Source: Calliopum simillimum (lineage: Eukaryota > Arthropoda > Insecta > Diptera > Lauxaniidae). Taken from it: DNA of 64,000 bases. Below the pieces are notes generated by a model that was given only the letters and a program-made list of their open reading frames with translations, made no database searches and was not told the DNA's origin. Location: positions 104,174,897 to 104,238,896 of the forward strand of contig OX638370.1 of assembly GCA_951812925.1 (NCBI GenBank). The letters are read 5' to 3'. Both the position numbers and the translations under genes were made by a program. This document shows, one piece after another, positions 61,595-64,000 of this stretch. The stretch's first letter is position 1; the number at the start of each line of letters is the position of its first letter.

Positions 61595-62011
61595 CAGTTC
61601 ACTTCTGAGCCATGTTGGTGTGTTTCGAGAAAATCGGAAATGTAAGTTTGAACCTCAAAAAAACAAAATTGGTACAATAGTCCATCGTAATTTTAACTAA
61701 AGAGTTTGTTGATAAGTTGGCAGTGCTTAATTTCGAAAATGGAACTAAAGTACTTTTCGAGATATTTGATATTTTATCAGATAAGTCAAGTGAAGTGTCT
61801 ATGTATACATTACATACTGGTGAATGACATGAATATACGATCTGTGTGGCCGACCGCTTTCTATAAAACTGTTCTGAAAGGGAAAGAGGCTGCACAAAAG
61901 ATCTTTCAGGTCGCAGTGCATTCCAGAGCCTTTGAATAATAATAATAATAATAAACTTTAACAGTTAGTATCGATCAGGGAAAGATACACATGTAGCAAA
62001 ATGTATAAAAC
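61595..62011. other. Non-coding stretch
   Basis: Unique DNA with an AAT microsatellite at 61937-61951. No gene is supported. Confidence 0.3.
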
Positions 62012-62834
62012 AAAATAAGTAGAGTCCGACCGATTAATTGGCTTCGGCTTCGGCCAGATTCGGCCAAAAAAACGCCTTCGGCCTTCGGCCTAAAATAAGC
62101 CGAAGGTTTGGCCGAAGCCGAATGTTTGTAACTTTAATTAAAAAAGAAATTATTTCTTCTTAAACAAAAATGTTAAAAAATCAAAATACTACTAAGACAG
62201 AAATTTTGAAATTTCTGCATCAAAATTATGCTGAAAAAAATATAACAGATAATATGTTTATCGAAATTGAAGGATCTACACCTTCCTGTTCAAATTCAGC
62301 CGCTTCAAATGGAAACCAATACCCAAAAGATGATCTGTGGGACTCGCTCGATAAAATGCCTTTGACTGGGACCTAGGAAGCAGCTTCTGACCACGTTCGT
62401 TTGCCTTTTGAGGAACAATTAGCTTGTTATTTAAAGGAACCTTTGCAGTTGAGGACCACGAATATATATCATTATTGGACCTGCAGTCCATATATTCATT
62501 TACGACCAGTATCCCAAAAATTTTTGTCAGCTCCTCCAAGTGTCCCAAGTGAACAATTGTTCAGTGCTGCGGGTCAAATATATGCTGACCGAAGAGCCAA
62601 TCTACATGGAGAAAATGCAGAAAAAATGCTGTTTTTAGCTTACAACATTAGGTTATTTAATTTTGATTATTAACTATTTATTTTTATTTAAGAACTAATA
62701 AAAAAAAGTGGTACAAAAAATAAGTGTTACAAATATAATGGAACCTTCGGCTTCGGCCGAAGTTTATAAAAAAACCGATTAATCGGCTTCGGCTTCGGCC
62801 AAAAAGTCACCTTCGGTCGGACACTAAAAATAAG
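62012..62834 (+). mobile_element. hAT transposon, internally deleted, with 8-bp target duplication
   Basis: The element 62020-62826 begins TAGAGTCCGACCGA and ends with the inverse of TAGTGTCCGACCGA. The duplicated target AAAATAAG stands on both sides (62012-62019 and 62827-62834), perfectly matched and eight bases long, the hallmark of hAT. Sub-terminal regions are full of GGCTTCGGC / GCCGAAG words that mirror each other. At 807 bp it has lost most of its transposase. Confidence 0.95.
62170..62673 (+). pseudogene. hAT transposase remnant (C-terminal dimerisation region)
   Basis: One frame of 168 codons is open apart from a stop (TAG) at 62374-62376. The C-terminal part contains the hAT dimerisation domain: a tryptophan near codon 103 (IYHYW), then SEQLFSAAGQ at codons 127-136 and RR plus LHGENAEKMLFL further on, matching the family pattern of SERLFS, RR and a following leucine helix. 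The N-terminal zinc finger and the catalytic RNase H-like core are deleted, so it cannot act as a transposase. The 62170 start is only the first methionine of the remnant. Confidence 0.88.
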
Positions 62835-63149
62835 TATAAGACAAAAAATTCAATATAACTGAAACTTAAGCATATACATGGATGCATTCTGTGAACAGAA
62901 TTATAAAGATCATGTTTCCAAACCTTAGGAACAAGTCTAAGTCAAAATGTCAAAAAGTATCGATGGGTCGAAAGAGAACTCAGGCGATGAAATGTTGAAT
63001 TTTCTCCTTTTTAAGAACTTTTTAACACAATATAAAATGACTAGCTGTCTTACCCGGCGTTGCACGGGTTTTAATAAAAAGCCAGATTGCACTAAAAAGC
63101 TAATAACGAAAATTTTTTTTATTTTTTAAAACAACGTGCCACAAACAGA
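62835..63149. other. Non-coding stretch with an element end
   Basis: At 63039-63072 the text ACTAGCTGTCTTACCCGGCG followed by TTGCACGGGT resembles the opening of a widespread arthropod transposon repeat whose tail type is seen at 61310-61400. No gene. Confidence 0.4.
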
Positions 63150-64000
63150 TGCTCCGAAAAATGTCGAAAAACATCCTAAAATCGGTAAAAGTCCAAAAGT
63201 ATTGGAAAACATCGAAGAAATAATAATAATAATACTTGATTGTTATTACTATGAATAACTGGCATGTTAAAGACTAAGTTCTTCTATGCGAACGATTCAA
63301 ATCAATAAATACTATATATAAAAAAATCAGTAAAAGTCCAAATAAAGCGAAAAAGATCCAATAAATCGAAAATGGTCCAAAAGTTTCGAAAAACATTGAA
63401 ACACATCGAAGAAATCGGATAAAGTCCAAGTTTATCAAAAAACATCCTATATATCGGTAACAGTTCAAATGCATATATCGAAAAACATCCAGTACATATA
63501 TCGAAAGAAGTTGAAAAGTTTCGAAAAATAGTGAAATAAAAAAAAATTCCCGAAAAACCTACAAAATATCGGTAAAAGTCCAAAAATGTCGAAAAACATC
63601 CTACATATCAGTAAACGCCCAAAATTATTGGAAAACATTGAAGAAATCGGTGAAAGTTCAAATACATATATCGAAAAATATTCAGTGTATCGAAAAGGGT
63701 CCAAAAGTTTCGGAAACTATTGAAACACAACGAAGAAATCGGTAAAGTCCGAGTTTATAGAAAAACATCCAAAATATCCGTTAAAGTCCAAAAATGTCGA
63801 AAAACATCCTATATATCGGTAAAAGTCCAAAGTTTTGAAAAATATTGAAACACTCAAAGAAATCGGCAAAAGTCTAAGTTTATCGAAAAACATCCAAAAT
63901 ATCGGTAAAATTACAAAAAAGAAATCGAAAAACATCCTATATATCGGTAAAAGCCCAAAAGTTTTGAAAAATATTGAAACACATTGAAGAAATCGGTAAA
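63150..64000 (-). repeat. Degenerate tandem repeat running off the right edge
   Basis: Variants of TCGAAAAACATCCTATATAT, CGGTAAAAGTCCAAAAG and TTGAAACACATCGAAGAAAT alternate over 850 bp with a larger period of about 110-180 bp and many indels. Minus-strand frames of 60-93 codons (FFDIFGLLPI-like peptides) are artefacts. It continues beyond the window. Confidence 0.8.

Overview
The window looks like non-coding DNA from a brachyceran fly (Diptera). It is AT-rich, has long poly-A and poly-T runs, TG/CA and CAG (opa-like) microsatellites, and dispersed repeats of dipteran style. No intact multi-exon gene is visible. The best host-gene candidates are weak: a possible signal-peptide first exon near 5.3 kb, a frameshifted gustatory-receptor-like relic at 1.5-2.35 kb, and a decayed fragment near 22.6 kb. 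The window could lie in a large intron or between genes; the family of fly cannot be told from what I see.

Most of the rest is a nested landscape of non-autonomous mobile elements. Family A (about 1.65 kb, inverted ends beginning GGGTGAGTCTCCG) occurs at 1-827, 34990-36638, 43912-45602, 49441-52710 (interrupted), 54001-55042 and as a scrap at 61490-61594. Family B (ends TATACCCTACACC and CACCCTTACTA) occurs at 6935-7487, 7508-8470, 9037-9560, 40055-40723 and 42797-43682. Other elements are a 2.1-kb fold-back with a repeated 15-bp motif (9753-11868), fold-backs at 2466-3388, 19088-19776, 46167-47465 and 58516-60848, a TA-flanked element that carries tRNA-like sequence (32489-32910 and 41173-42047), a 617-bp element at 50629-51245, and a deleted hAT transposon with a perfect 8-bp target duplication (62020-62826). 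Satellites and microsatellites fill 14.36-16.31 kb, 20.06-20.57 kb (inverted GGCC minisatellite), 37.94-38.50 kb (about 92 copies of CCAATG) and 63.15 kb to the right edge.

The most interesting content is a set of four hammerhead self-cleaving ribozymes with complete catalytic cores, in two related small retroelement families. One family is a partial tandem dimer (59396-60390; 422-bp repeats, 573-bp period) whose two ribozymes would release a 573-nt RNA. The other is an inverted dimer (51381-52317) with 414/411-bp arms, a 28-bp tail and a perfect 13-bp target duplication, inserted inside a family A element. In both, a tRNA-like A-box/B-box region (an RNA polymerase III type internal promoter) lies just upstream of a type I hammerhead with a very short helix III, and both share a 3' end with CAATATAAAAT. 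This resembles the retrozyme and Penelope-like retroelement architecture of other animals, combined here with a tRNA-like head. Coordinates of repeats were found by eye and their outer limits may be off by several bases.
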